64,000 nt of DNA from Salvelinus alpinus (Eukaryota > Chordata > Actinopteri > Salmoniformes > Salmonidae): the NCBI RefSeq assembly GCF_045679555.1, contig NC_092087.1:89302966-89366965 (forward strand). Direction: 5' to 3'. The translations under genes were made by a program, and so were the position numbers. The notes under the pieces are model-generated. The model was given only the letters and a program-made list of their open reading frames with translations, was not told where the DNA came from and did not search any database. Numbering within the stretch: position 1 is the stretch's first letter; the number at the start of each line of letters is the position of its first letter. Positions 35,820 through 46,919 of the stretch are shown here, in pieces.

Positions 35820-36095
35820 ACCCACTGGAGTCCAGAGGGGAGGAGGGGTCCACCACTGGAGTCCAGAGGAGAGGAGAGGTCCACCACTGGAGTCCAGAGG
35901 GGAGGAGAGATCCACCACTGGAGTCCAGAGGGGAGGAGAGGTCCACCACTGGAGTCCAGAGGGGAGGAGAGGTCCACCACTGGAGTCCAGAGGAGAGGAG
36001 AAGAGAGATACACCACTGGAGTCCAGAGGGGAGGAGAGATCCACCACTGGAGTCCAGAGGGGAGGAGAGGTCCACCACTGGAGTCCAGAGGGGAG
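35820..36095. repeat. 31-bp minisatellite (right copy)
   Basis: About nine units of the same repeat as 8740-10345, more uniform (mostly GAGTCCAGAGGGGAGGAGAG). Confidence 0.95.
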
Positions 36096-36490
36096 GAGAT
36101 AAGATGACATGGACAGGATGGGGTCATGGGGGGGTCTGATAAGATGACATGGACGGGATGGGGTCAGGGGGGTCTGATAAGATGACATGGACAGGATGGG
36201 GTCAGGGGGGGTCTGATAAGATGACATGGACGGGATGGGGTCAGGGGGGGTCTGATAAGATGACATTGACAGGATGGGGTCAGGGGGGGTCTGATAAGAT
36301 GACATGGACGGGATGGGGTCAGGGGGGGTCTGATAAGATGACATGGACGGGATGGGGTCAGGGGGGGTCTGATAAGATGACATGGACGGGATGGGGTCAG
36401 GGGGGGTCTGATAAGATGACATGTACTGGGTGGGGTCAGGGGGGGTCTGATAAGATGACATGGACGGGGTGGGGTCAGGGGGGGTCTGAT
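36096..36490. repeat. 39-bp minisatellite
   Basis: Ten units contain GATAAGATGACATGGACGGG followed by a G-rich half. It abuts the 31-bp array directly. Open frames on both strands are by-products. Confidence 0.95.
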
Positions 36491-37042
36491 AAAACACCCT
36501 GAGGGTTGATTATAAAAAACGTTTGACATGTTTCTGTGGACATTATAGATATAATTTGGAATTTTTGTCTGCGTTGTCGTGACCGCTCTTTCCGGTGGAT
36601 TCCTGGGCATAACGCACCAAACGAACGGAGGTATTTGGATATAAAAAATATCTTTATGGAACAAAAGGAACATTTGTTGTCTAACTGGGAGTCTCGTGAG
36701 TGAAAACATCCGAAGATCATCAAAGGTAAACGATTAATTTGATTGCTTTTCTGATTTTCGTGACCAAGTTACCTGATGCTAAGTGTACTTAATGTTTTGT
36801 CGAGCGATCGATAAACTTACACAAACGCTTGTATTGCTTTCGCTGTAAAGCATAATTTCAAAATCTGAGACGACAGGTGGATTAACAAAAGGCTAAGCTG
36901 TGTTTTGCAATATTGCACTTGTGATTTCATGAATATGAATATTTTCTAGTAATATTATTTGACTGTGGCGCTATGCTATGCTATGCTATTCAGCGTTGCT
37001 GATGACAATTATCCCGGATCCGGGATGGGTAGTCCAGAAAGG
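36491..37042 (-). mobile_element. TTAA-element fragment
   Basis: It ends ATCCCGGATCCGGGATGGGT then AGTCCAGAAAGG before TTAA 37043-37046, the reverse of the 3298 element's left end. The other end fades into the minisatellite. Confidence 0.55.
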
Positions 37043-37046
37043 TTAA

Positions 37047-38086
37047 TCTTTTCTTTTTATTGGCCAGTCTGAGATATGTCTTTTTCTTTGCAACTCTGCC
37101 TAGAAGGCCTACATCCCAGAGTCGCCTCTTCACTGTTGACGTTGAGACTGGTATTTTGAAGGTACTATTTAATGAAGCTGCCAGTTGAGGACTTGTGAGG
37201 CATCTGTTTCTCAAACTAGACACTCTAATGTTCTTGTCCTCTTGCTCAGTTGTGCACCGGGGCCTCCCACTCCTCTTTCTATTCTGGTTAGTGCCAGTTT
37301 GTGCTGTTCTGTGAAGGGAGTACGAGCGCTGTACGAGATCTTCAGTTTCTTGTCAATTTCTCGCATGGAATGGCCTTCATTTCTTAGAACAAGAATAGAC
37401 TGACAAGCTTTTGAAGAAAGGTCTTTGTTTCTGGCCATTTTGAGCCTGTAATCGAACTCACAAATGCCGATGCTCCAGACATTCAGCTAGTGTAAAGAAG
37501 GCCAGTTTTATTGCTTCTTTAGTCAGGACAACTGTTTTCAGCTGTGCTAATGTAACAGTATAGCTTCCGTCCCTCTCCTCGCCCCTACCTGTGCTCAAAC
37601 CAGGGACCCTCTGCACACATTAACAACTGCCTCCCACGAAGCATCGTTACCCATCGCGCCACAAAAGCCATTGCAGAGCAAGGGGAACAACTACTTCAAG
37701 GTCCCAGAGCAAGTGACGTCACCCATTGAAACGATATTAGCGCGCACCCCGCTAACTAGCTAGCCATTTCACATCGGTTACACTAACATAATTGCAAATA
37801 GGTTTTCTAATGATCAATTAGCCTTTTAAAATTATAAACTTGGATTAGCTAACACAACGTGCCATTGGAACACAGGAATGATGGTTGCTGATAATGGGCC
37901 TCTGTATGCCTCTGTAGATATTCCATAAAAAATCAGCCGTTTCCAGCTACAATAGTCATTTACAATATTAACAATGTCTACACTGTATTTCTGATCAATT
38001 TGATGTTATTTTAATGGACAAAAATTGTGCGTTTCTTTCAAAAACCAGGACATTTCTGAGTGACCCCAAACTTTTGAACGGTAGTG
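37047..38086 (-). mobile_element. broken Tc1/mariner-type element
   Basis: The terminal sequence at 38050-38086 reads (reversed) CACTACCGTTCAAAAGTTTG, a common fish Tc1 end. From 37438 downward a degenerate transposase N-terminus is readable (MARNKDLSSKACQSILVLRN, then after a frameshift TSPQLAASLNSTFKIPVSTS), matching Tc1 helix-turn-helix DNA-binding regions. The catalytic domain and the other end are missing beyond the TTAA at 37043. Confidence 0.8.
37553..37792 (-). repeat. tRNA-derived SINE inside the Tc1 element
   Basis: On the minus strand it has a tRNA-like head (TGGCGCGATGGGTAACGATG; CCCTGGTTTGAGC). The Tc1 sequence reads across it (GCTAATGTAAC / CTAACATAATTGC), so it inserted after the Tc1. 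Confidence 0.6.
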
Positions 38087-38144
38087 TATAGTGCACGACT
38101 TTTAGTTCAGAGCCCAGACGTTTTATGGGGGAATTGTTTTAGCA

Positions 38145-39057
38145 GGTATGGTTGGCTGTGGGGGCACACAGCCTCCAGTGGGAGGAGACTATATCAGTGT
38201 TGGTGGAACATCCTGCTGTGCAGACCCCTGCCAGCACTACACCGTACTTAATGACGATTGGCGTGCCACCAACAACAATGCCAACGTTAATGGCGAGCAC
38301 TGCGACACGGATGTCAACTGGCAGGGCTGGTATCGCCTGTTCCTGGGGAACACCAGTGTTCAGATGCCAGAGAGGTGTGTGGACAGTTACATGTGTGGGA
38401 CGGAGATCCCCATGTGGCTCACGGATCCCCATCCCCAGCTGTTAGACGGGGTGGTTCAGCTTATTCATGCTGTCTACTCCAACAGCTTATTCATGCTGTC
38501 TACTCCAACATCTTTTTCATTCTGTATACTCCAACAGCTTATTCAAGCTTACTCCAACATCTTATTCATGCTGTCTACTCCAACAGCTTATTCATGCTGT
38601 CAACTCCAACACCTTTTTCATTCTGTATACTCCAACAGCTTATTCATGCTGTCTTCTCCAACAGCTTATTCATGCTGTCTACTCCAACAGCTTATTATTG
38701 CTGTCTACTCCAACAGCTTATTCATGCTGTCAACTCTAACAGCTTATTCATGCTGTCTACTCCAACACCGTTTTCATGCTGTCTGCTCCAACAGCTTATT
38801 CATGCTGTCTTCTCCAACAGCTTATTCATGCTGTCTACTCCAACAGCTTATTATTGCTGTCTACTCCAACAGCTTATTCATGCTGTCAACTCTAACAGCT
38901 TATTCATGCTGTCTACTCCAACACCGTTTTCATGCTGTCTGCTCCAACAGCTTATTCATGCTGTCTACTCCAACAGCTTATTCATGCTGTCTACTCCAAC
39001 ATCTTATTCATGCTGTCTACTCCAACAGCTGGCTAAACAGCTGGCTTGTTAAAGACA
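38145..39057 (+). pseudogene. uromodulin-like gene remnant A: D8C exon fused to a minisatellite
   Basis: After an acceptor-like TTTTAGCAG the frame encodes much of a D8C domain (CADPCQHYTVLNDDWR, WQGWYRLFLGNTSVQMPERC, MCGTEIPMWLTDPHPQLLDG). At 38459/38460 it stops matching the complete gene's D8C exon and enters a 26-bp repeat that stays open to a TAA near 39062. The second half of D8C and most ZP exons are absent. The 3' flank after the repeat (39040-39260) matches the flank beyond the complete gene at 53005-53220, so the interior was lost. A signal exon is not visible upstream, where a Tc1 element lies. Confidence 0.7.
38460..39040. repeat. 26-bp minisatellite derived from a ZP exon (array A)
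   Basis: About 22 units contain CATGCTGTCTACTCCAACAG. The same words occur once in the intact ZP-domain exon at 50551-50575 (encoding HAVYSNSLF). Because 26 is not a multiple of three, each unit is read in turn as HAVYSNSLF, MLSTPTAYS and CCLLQQLI. Confidence 0.9.
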
Positions 39058-39982
39058 AGTGAAATTCATGATACATATTTAGTCAATGTTCTGGACACTT
39101 CCAAGCTGTCTTACCAAAGCAGTACGACTATAAGTCATATTGGTGTAATGAAATAGTGCTGTTTGAGTTCCACCGTAGAAGAACACAATAAAAGTCTTCA
39201 GAATGACCATGACAGTCTGAATATTAGTTTATGATGGTCTTTTTAATGACTCCACATGGGTAGTGCCTTTTAATATGAATGTGTTTATGCTTGTGTATGT
39301 ACTATTGTTGTCTCTAGTTACCTAGACATCGATTATTTTTCACTGCAGGATCTTGCGCCATCATCATCGACTACCAAACAGAAGATTAGAATCCTGCCAA
39401 CTGTCCTGTGTGTATCCTGTTGTTGGAGATGTTAGTTTAAGATTCATTACAGGATCCTATACTCATGCCAACTGTCCTGTGTGTATCCTGTTGTTGGAGA
39501 TGTTAGTTTAAGATTCATTACAGGATACTATACTCATGCCAACTGTCCTGTGCACAAAATCTATGGTGTCTTGTTCATGTTCGTGTCAGCAGTCAACAGA
39601 CTCTTTTTATTTTGATAGTGTAAAGATGAAACACAACTCATTGGTGAGAGGTGCCACCGCTAACAGTTTGTAGATGTTGGAACATACAGCCCCCCCCCCC
39701 ATGTTATTCCTAAGGAAAAAACATTTAGATGCACATTCTAATAGTACATCATACAACAACAAAAATTGGCCTGTTTCAATAGCCTGTTGAAGCAAATAAA
39801 GAATGACTATGAGGAAGTCATTTCCCTCCAGGTTGAGGAGAATGCAAGCTCATTGGAGAGGTTACGTCTGCCCCATTGCATCCCTCACATCCTTGCCACC
39901 TTATACAGGAGAAACCTAATCAAAAGAAATGAGCCAATTATATGTAACGCTGTCACATCAATACTTATACTAAAACATGTTT

Positions 39983-40245
39983 GCAGTTGCGCAGCGGTCT
40001 AAGGCACTGCATCTCAGTGCAAGAGGTGTCACTGCAGTCCCTGGTTCAAATCCAGGCTGCATCACATCCGACCGTGATTGGGAGTCCCATAGGGTGACGC
40101 ACAATTGGCTCAGCGTTGTCCGGGGTAGGCCGTCATTGTAAATAAGAATTTATTCTTAAGGCCATCATTGTAAATAAGAATTTGTTCTTAAGGCCATCAA
40201 TGTAAATAAGAATTTGTTCTTAACTGACTTGCCTGGTTAAATAAA
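39983..40245 (+). repeat. HpaI-type tRNA-derived SINE (block A)
   Basis: tRNA-like head (GCGCAGCGGTCTAAGGCACT; GGTTCAAATCCAGGC), then the HpaI-family body (GTGATTGGGAGTCCCATAGG) and tail ending CTTGCCTGGTTAAATAAA. The tail contains three tandem units of GGC(C/A)(G/A)TCATTGTAAATAAGA type. Confidence 0.85.
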
Positions 40246-41014
40246 TTAAATATATATTTTTAAAGACTCCTCAGACAAGGATGTTTCTCCACAAGCGTGG
40301 TCAGTGTGTGTGAGCGACTGCTTGGCAAGTCCAAACAATAGGTGTCCCCTACACCTACACCTACACCTGGCTTTCTGCAGTGCTGAATGCTGAGTTGGGC
40401 TTGTGGATTCTTCATTCCAGATTTCTGAGGTAAAAAAAAAAAGAAGCATTAAATAATGGGCCACTTACTAGAACTAAACAACATGCTAATGTGTGGTTTG
40501 AGACAGGGAGATGTCTGTCCCCTCAGTTTCAATGACACATGTATACTCAAAGTTACCAATACATCAATCCAACAAAATAATTTCCCAAAGTTTTAGGCAA
40601 ATGTTTTAAGAGAACTTTGAAAACAAAATGCTAAATTAGACATTTAAGCAAACAAAGATTAATATTTTGCAAGATATTTAATGGTCTACAAGGCTGAAAA
40701 TGAACTTTGATAAATGTACCTTACGGTAGCACCCACTGAAAATCACACTTGCTGTTGTCTTTTCTCTGTCTTGAATCAACAGAGAGATTCTCAGACTATT
40801 GGTCTGCTGCATTCACCTACTTTTATCCACAAATAATCTCATTTAAACATCAATTCTATACCTTTGCTTGTCGTTCACGCCTAATGGCACCACACCAGAG
40901 ACGTCACTCTGATCTACTTCCCTTCCCAGACAAGGTGTGAAGATGTTTGCTCTTATTTGAATTTCAAATATTAATTTTACCATTTGAAACAGTCATTTCC
41001 CTCTTCGGCATATG
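40246..41014. other. non-coding promoter-proximal sequence, block A
   Basis: No gene seen. It is nearly identical to 43826-44583, which precedes the leader exon of the complete uromodulin-like gene. Confidence 0.7.
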
Positions 41015-41022
41015 TATATAAA
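41015..41022 (+). promoter_or_regulatory. TATA box of the block A chimera
   Basis: TATATAAA in the same context as 44584-44591, about 60 bp upstream of a fusion between leader-exon sequence and a D8C exon. Confidence 0.55.
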
Positions 41023-41073
41023 TCAAGCAGGCTTGGTTCCTTTCTACCACAAACAAAGGCTCACTCCAGACTG

Positions 41074-41767
41074 TGGCGAGCACTGCGACAAGGATGTCAA
41101 CTGGCAGGGCTGGTATCGCCTGTTCCTGGGGAACACCAGTGTTCAGATGCCAGAGAGGTGTGTGGACAGTTACATGTGTGGGACGGAGATCCCCCTGTGG
41201 CTCACAGAGCCCCATCCCCAGCTGTTAGACGGGGTGGTTCAGCTTATTCATGCTGTCTTCTCCAACAGCTTATTCATGCTGTCTACTCCAACATCTTTTT
41301 CATTCTGTATACTCCAACAGCTTATTCAAGCTTACTCCAACATCTTATTCATGCTGTCTACTCCAACAGCTTATTCATGCTGTCAACTCCAACACCTTTT
41401 TCATTCTGTATACTCCAACAGCTTATTCATGCTGTCTTCTCCAACAGCTTATTCATGCTGTCTACTCCAACAGCTTATTATTGCTGTCTACTCCAACAGC
41501 TTATTCATGCTGTCAACTCTAACAGCTTATTCATGCTGTCTACTCCAACACCGTTTTCATGCTGTCTGCTCCAACAGCTTATTCATGCTGTCTACTCCAA
41601 CAGCTTATTCATGCTGTCTACTCCAACATCTTATTCATGCTGTCTACTCCAACAGCATATTCTTGCTGTCTACTCCAACAGCATATTCTTGCTGTCTACT
41701 CCAACAGCTTATTCATGCTGTCTACTCCAACAGCTGGCTAAACAGCTGGCTTGTTAAAGACAAGTGA
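41074..41767 (+). pseudogene. uromodulin-like remnant B: promoter-D8C-minisatellite chimera
   Basis: Leader-exon sequence joins at 41073/41074 directly to the middle of a D8C exon (GEHCDKDVNWQGWYRLFLGN ...PLWLTEPHPQLLDG), with no signal peptide. The frame then enters the 26-bp repeat at about 41240 and stays open to 41767. A TATA box lies just upstream. The first in-frame ATG after the likely start is at about 41146 (MPERCVDSYMCG), so any product would be a cytosolic fragment. It is best treated as a pseudogene that may be transcribed. Confidence 0.65.
41240..41740. repeat. 26-bp minisatellite derived from a ZP exon (array B)
   Basis: About 19 units of the same repeat as 38460-39040. It shares the first units in the same order, including the CTTTTTCATTCTGTATACTC variants, so the array existed before the tandem duplication. 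It differs later by deletion and by CATATTCTTGCTG variants. Confidence 0.9.
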
Positions 41768-42679
41768 AATTCATGATACATATTTAGTCAATGTTCTGGA
41801 CACTTCCAAGCTGTCTTACCAAAGCAGTAGAACTATTAGTCATATTGGTGTATTGAAATAGTGCTGTTTGAGTTCCACCGTAGAAGAACACAATAAAAGT
41901 CTTCAGAATGACCATGACAGTCTGAATATTAGTTTATGATGGTCTTTTTAATGACTCCACATGGGTAGTGCCTTTTAATATGAATGTGTTTATGTGTGTG
42001 TATGTACTATTGTTGTCTCTAGTTACCTAGACATCGATTATTTTTCACTGCAGGATCTTGCGCCATCCTCATCGACTACCAAACAGAAGATTAGAATCCT
42101 GCCAACTGTCCTGTGTGTATCCTGTTGTTGGAGATGTTAGTTTAAGATTCATTACAGGATCCTATACTCATGCCAACTGTCCTGTGTGTATCCTGTTGTT
42201 GGAGATGTTAGTTTAAGATTCATTACAGGATACTATACTCATGCCAACTGTCCTGTGCACAAAATCTATGGTGTCTTGTTCATGTTCGTGTCAGCAGTCA
42301 ACAGGTCCCTTTTTTTTTTGATAGTGTAAAGATGAAACACAACTCATTGGTGAGAGGTGCCACCGCTAACAGTTTGTAGATGTTGGAACATACAGCCCCC
42401 CCCCCATGTTATTCCTAAGGAAAAACCATTTAGATGCACATTCTAATAGTACATCATACAACAACAAAAATTGGCCTGTTTCAATAGCCTGTTGAAGCAA
42501 ATAAAGAATGACTATGAGGAAGTCATTTCCCTCCAGGTTGAGGAGAATGCAAGCTCATTGGAGAGGTTACGTCTGCCCCATTGCATCCCTCACATCCTTG
42601 CCACCTTATACAGGAGAAACCTAATCAAAAGAAATGAGCCAATTATATGTAACGATGTCACATCAATACTTATACTAAA

Positions 42680-43826
42680 ACGGCACTGCATCTCAGTGCA
42701 AGAGGCGTCACTGCAGTCCCTGGTTCAAATCCAGGCTGCATCACATCCGACCGTGATTGGGAGTCCCATAGGGTGACGCACAATTGGCTCAGCGTTGTCC
42801 GGGGTAGGCCGTCATTGTAAATAAGAATTTGTTCTTAAGGCCGTCATTGTAAATAAGAATTTATTCTTAAGGCCGTCATTGTAAATAAGAATTTATTCTT
42901 AAGGCCGTCATTGTAAATAAGAATTTATTCTTAAGGCCGTCATTGTAAATAAGAATTTGTTCTTAAGGCCGTCATTGTAAATAAGAATTTATTCTTAAGG
43001 CCGTCATTGTAAATAAGAATGTATTCTTAAGGCCATCATTGTAAATAAGAATTTATTCTTAAGGCCGTCATTGTAAATAAGAATTTATTCTTAAGGCCGT
43101 CATTGTAAATAAGAATTTATTCTTAAGGCCGTCATTGTAAATAAGAATTTATTCTTAAGGCCGTCATTGTAAATAAGAATTTATTCTTAAGGCCGTCATT
43201 GTAAATAAGAATTTATTCTTAAGGCCGTCATTGTAAATAAGAATTTATTCTTAAGGCCGTCATTGTAAATAAGAATTTATTCTTAAGGCCGTCATTGTAA
43301 ATAAGAATTTATTCTTAAGGCCGTCATTGTAAATAAGAATTTATTCTTAAGGCCGTCATTGTAAATAAGAATTTATTCTTAAGGCCGTCATTGTAAATAA
43401 GAATTTGTTCTTAAGGCCGTCATTGTAAATAAGAATTTGTTCTTAAGGCCGTCATTGTAAATAATAATTTATTCTTAAGGCCGTCGTTGTAAATAATAAT
43501 TTATTCTTAAGGCCGTCATTGTAAATAAGAATTTATTCTTAAGGCCGTCATTGTAAATAAGAATTTATTCTTAAGGCCGTCATTGTAAATAAGAATTTAT
43601 TCTTAAGGCCGTCATTGTAAATAATAATTTGTTCTTAAGGCCGTCATTGTAAATAAGAATTTATTCTTAAGGCCGTCATTGTAAATAAGAATTTATTCTT
43701 AAGGCCGTCATTGTAAATAAGAATTTATTCTTAAGGCCGTCATTGTAAATAAGAATTTATTCTTAAGGCCATCATTGTAAATAAGAATTTGTTCTTAACT
43801 GACTTGCCTGGTTAAATAAATAAAAT
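42680..43826 (+). repeat. SINE with its tail expanded into a 32-bp array (block B)
   Basis: It is the same SINE as 39983-40245 (head shortened by about 24 bp), but the tail unit containing GTAAATAAGAATTTATTCTT is repeated about 31 times between 42810 and 43795 before the normal CTTGCCTGGTTAAATAAA end. Each unit holds a near-palindrome (AAGAATTTATTCTT). Confidence 0.95.
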
Positions 43827-44583
43827 ATATATTTTAAAGACTCCTCAGACAAGGATGTTTCTCCACAAGCGTGGTCAGTGTGTGTGAGCAACTGCTTGGC
43901 AAGTCCAAACAACAGGTGTCCCCTACACCCACAGGCTCTGGCTTTCTGCAGTGCTGAATGCTGAGTTGGGCTTGTGGATTCTTCATTCCAGAATTCTGAG
44001 GTAAAAAAAAAGAAGCATTAAATAATGGGCCACTTACTAGAACTAAACAACATGCTAATGTGTGGTTTGAGACAGGGAGATGTCTGTCCCCTCAGTTTCA
44101 ATGACACATGTATACTCAAAGTTACCAATACATCAATCCAACAAAATAATTTCCCAAAGTTTTAGGCAAATGTTTTAAGAGAACTTTGAAAACAAAATGA
44201 TAAATTAGACATTTAAGCAAACAAAGATGAATATTTTGCAAGATATGTAATGGTCTACAAGGCTGAAAATGAACTTTGATAAATGTACCTTACAGTAGCA
44301 CCCACTGAAAATCACACTTGCTGTTGTCTTTTCTCTGTCTTGAATCAACAGAGAGATTCTCTGACTATTGGTCTGCTGCATTCACCCACTTTTATCCACA
44401 AATAATCTCATTTAAACATCAATTCTATACCTTTGCTTGTCGTTCACGCCTAATGGCACCACACCAGAGACGTCACTCTGATCTACTTCCCTTCCCAGAC
44501 AAGGTGTGAAGATGTTTGCTCTTATTTGAATTTCAAATATTCGTTTTACCATTTGAAACAGTCATTTCCCTCTTCGGCATATG
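43827..44583. other. promoter-proximal sequence of the complete uromodulin-like gene
   Basis: Non-coding, near-identical to 40246-41014. The short frame ending ...HSDLLPFPDKV is present in both copies but has no recognised motif. Confidence 0.6.
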
Positions 44584-44591
44584 TATATAAA
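44584..44591 (+). promoter_or_regulatory. TATA box of the complete uromodulin-like gene
   Basis: TATATAAA about 50 bp before a GTAAGA donor at 44643, which fits a short first exon starting near 44615. Confidence 0.6.
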
Positions 44592-44611
44592 TCAAGCAGG
44601 CTTGGTTCCTT

Positions 44612-45102
44612 TCTACCACAAACAAAGGCTCACTCCAGACTGGTAAGATGTACTTTATTGTTTCTGAGATTGTGATGCGCTGTCCGTCAGGAAAGATATA
44701 AAGACTCCTCCGTCAACTCCAGAGAACAGAGAGCAGCGTTTCTACCAGCCCTGCGTTAGACATGCATTTCACGACTTCTGCTTTGAAGGCACCCAAATAG
44801 GAAATCTCTCCTGATTGACTGGGCCAGTTATATGGGGAAGATTTGACTGTTAATAGTGAGTTATTAGCTAAATCAAACCCCTCTCTCCCCTTGCAATGTT
44901 GTACCACAGGTGTCCGTGGTAACCAAAATCATCACAAAAAGGTAGGTTTTATCATTTCCTCAGTATTACAGTACTACAGTACTACAGCATGAATATCTGT
45001 GTCTGTATTTGGTTAATGCTGTATTGTATCTGTAGAGATATCTGAGAAGACAATTAACAACCAATCAGTCACATCGAAGGTCACTGAAATCAGTTCACAG
45101 AG
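44612..45102 (+). other. 5' leader exons of the uromodulin-like gene
   Basis: Candidate non-coding exons: about 44612-44642 (donor GTAAGA), 44910-44941 (acceptor CCACAG, donor GTAGGT) and 45036-45102 (acceptor CTGTAG, donor GTAAGT). They lie between the TATA box and the signal-peptide exon. Inferred from splice signals only. Confidence 0.45.
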
Positions 45103-45179
45103 GTAAGTGCTCTCTCTCAACTAGAAGAATCCACTTTGTCCTAACCAAAATATGATTTCAATAATATAATTAAGCAATA

Positions 45180-45510
45180 ACGAGGAGGTGTGGTATATGG
45201 CCAATATACCACATCCAAGGGCTGTTGTTAAGCACGACGCAACACGGAGTGCCTGGACACAGCCCTTAGCCTTGGTGTATTGGCCAAATATCACAAACCC
45301 ACGAGGTGGCTTATTGCTTTTATAAACTGGTTACCAACGTAATTAGAGCAGCAAAAATACATGTTTTGTCATACACGTGGTATAGCCATTTGTGACATCG
45401 GCTGATGTAAAAATGGCTTTATAAATGCTGATTGATTGATTGATATACCATGGCTTTCAGCCAATCAGAATTCAGGGTTCGAACCACCCGGTTTATAATG
45501 TAGTTTATGT
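45180..45510. mobile_element. dispersed salmonid MITE-like repeat
   Basis: It contains GTGGTATATGGCCAATATAC and its partial inverse TTGGTGTATTGGCCAAATAT, and ends GGGTTCGAACCACCCGGTTT, words I know from an abundant salmonid repeat. It contains an inserted GATTGATTGATTGAT tail. Class not determined. Confidence 0.5.
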
Positions 45511-45522
45511 TTGCGTAACATA

Positions 45523-46618
<1,096 letters not shown>

Positions 46619-46855
46619 TATTACAATGGCTTTGGAGTGTGATGACGCTACTTACTCAACCTGACTGTGTTTTAACCTTTGACAAGCTCTGAGAGTGATG
46701 CTGTTTATCACATTGTTGGTATATTCATCAATACTGTTTGAGACACGTTTCCACTGCCCCCCTCACTTTGCTCCTCAGTGAATTCACATTTTTACACTTC
46801 TTCTTTGTATCATTTCTTTCAGTCGTGTGTCTGATCTGAAGAGAAGCTGAACAGA

Positions 46856-46919
46856 ATGATGTCATCGGGTGTTCTGATGATGCTCCTGTTCTTTAAGCAT
46901 GTTACTGCAGACAACTCAG
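46856..46919 (+). CDS. signal-peptide exon of the uromodulin-like gene
   Basis: It starts MMSSGVLMMLLLFFKHVTAD-like (two ATGs in tandem at 46856 and 46859), follows a TTTCTTTCAG acceptor at about 46822, and ends with GTAAAG. The hydrophobic core and TAD cleavage region are typical of a secreted protein. Confidence 0.8.

Larger units (their letters stand above)
30680..36095. repeat. segmental duplication, right copy
   Basis: Collinear with 2460-10360; see that entry. It lacks the TTAA element (empty site 31553-31556) and the left copy's extra stretch near 7800-8110. It carries a longer CA run and a much longer 59-bp array. The region 31557-33323 holds no gene I can support. Confidence 0.9.
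38291..41073 (+). repeat. tandem duplication, block A
   Basis: It matches 41074-44642. Order: D8C exon part, 26-bp array, gene 3' flank, two roughly 83-bp repeats (about 39397-39541), SINE, promoter region with TATA box. Length is 2783 bp against 3569 bp in block B; most of the difference is the SINE-tail array. A frame at 39766-40002 (RLRLPHCIPHILATLYRRNL) recurs in block B without an ATG; I do not recognise it. Confidence 0.9.
41074..44642 (+). repeat. tandem duplication, block B
   Basis: Second copy of 38291-41073. It ends exactly at the leader-exon donor (CCAGACTG/GTAAGA) and runs on into the complete gene. The region 41760-42670 repeats the block A flank and holds no separate gene. Confidence 0.9.

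Noticed and set aside
35736-36709. Frames of 180-250 codons over 35748-36709
   Set aside because: They run through two adjoining minisatellites (31 and 39 bp) and a transposon fragment; no gene-like content.
42680-42760. tRNA gene (A- and B-box-like words)
   Set aside because: They belong to tRNA-derived SINE heads (also at 39983, 50861, 23905 and 37792) with SINE bodies and tails; no cloverleaf with acceptor stem.
39766-42776. Conserved frame containing RLRLPHCIPHILATLYRRNL as a gene
   Set aside because: Present in both tandem blocks, but there is no ATG or splice support and it runs into a SINE; kept only as a note.
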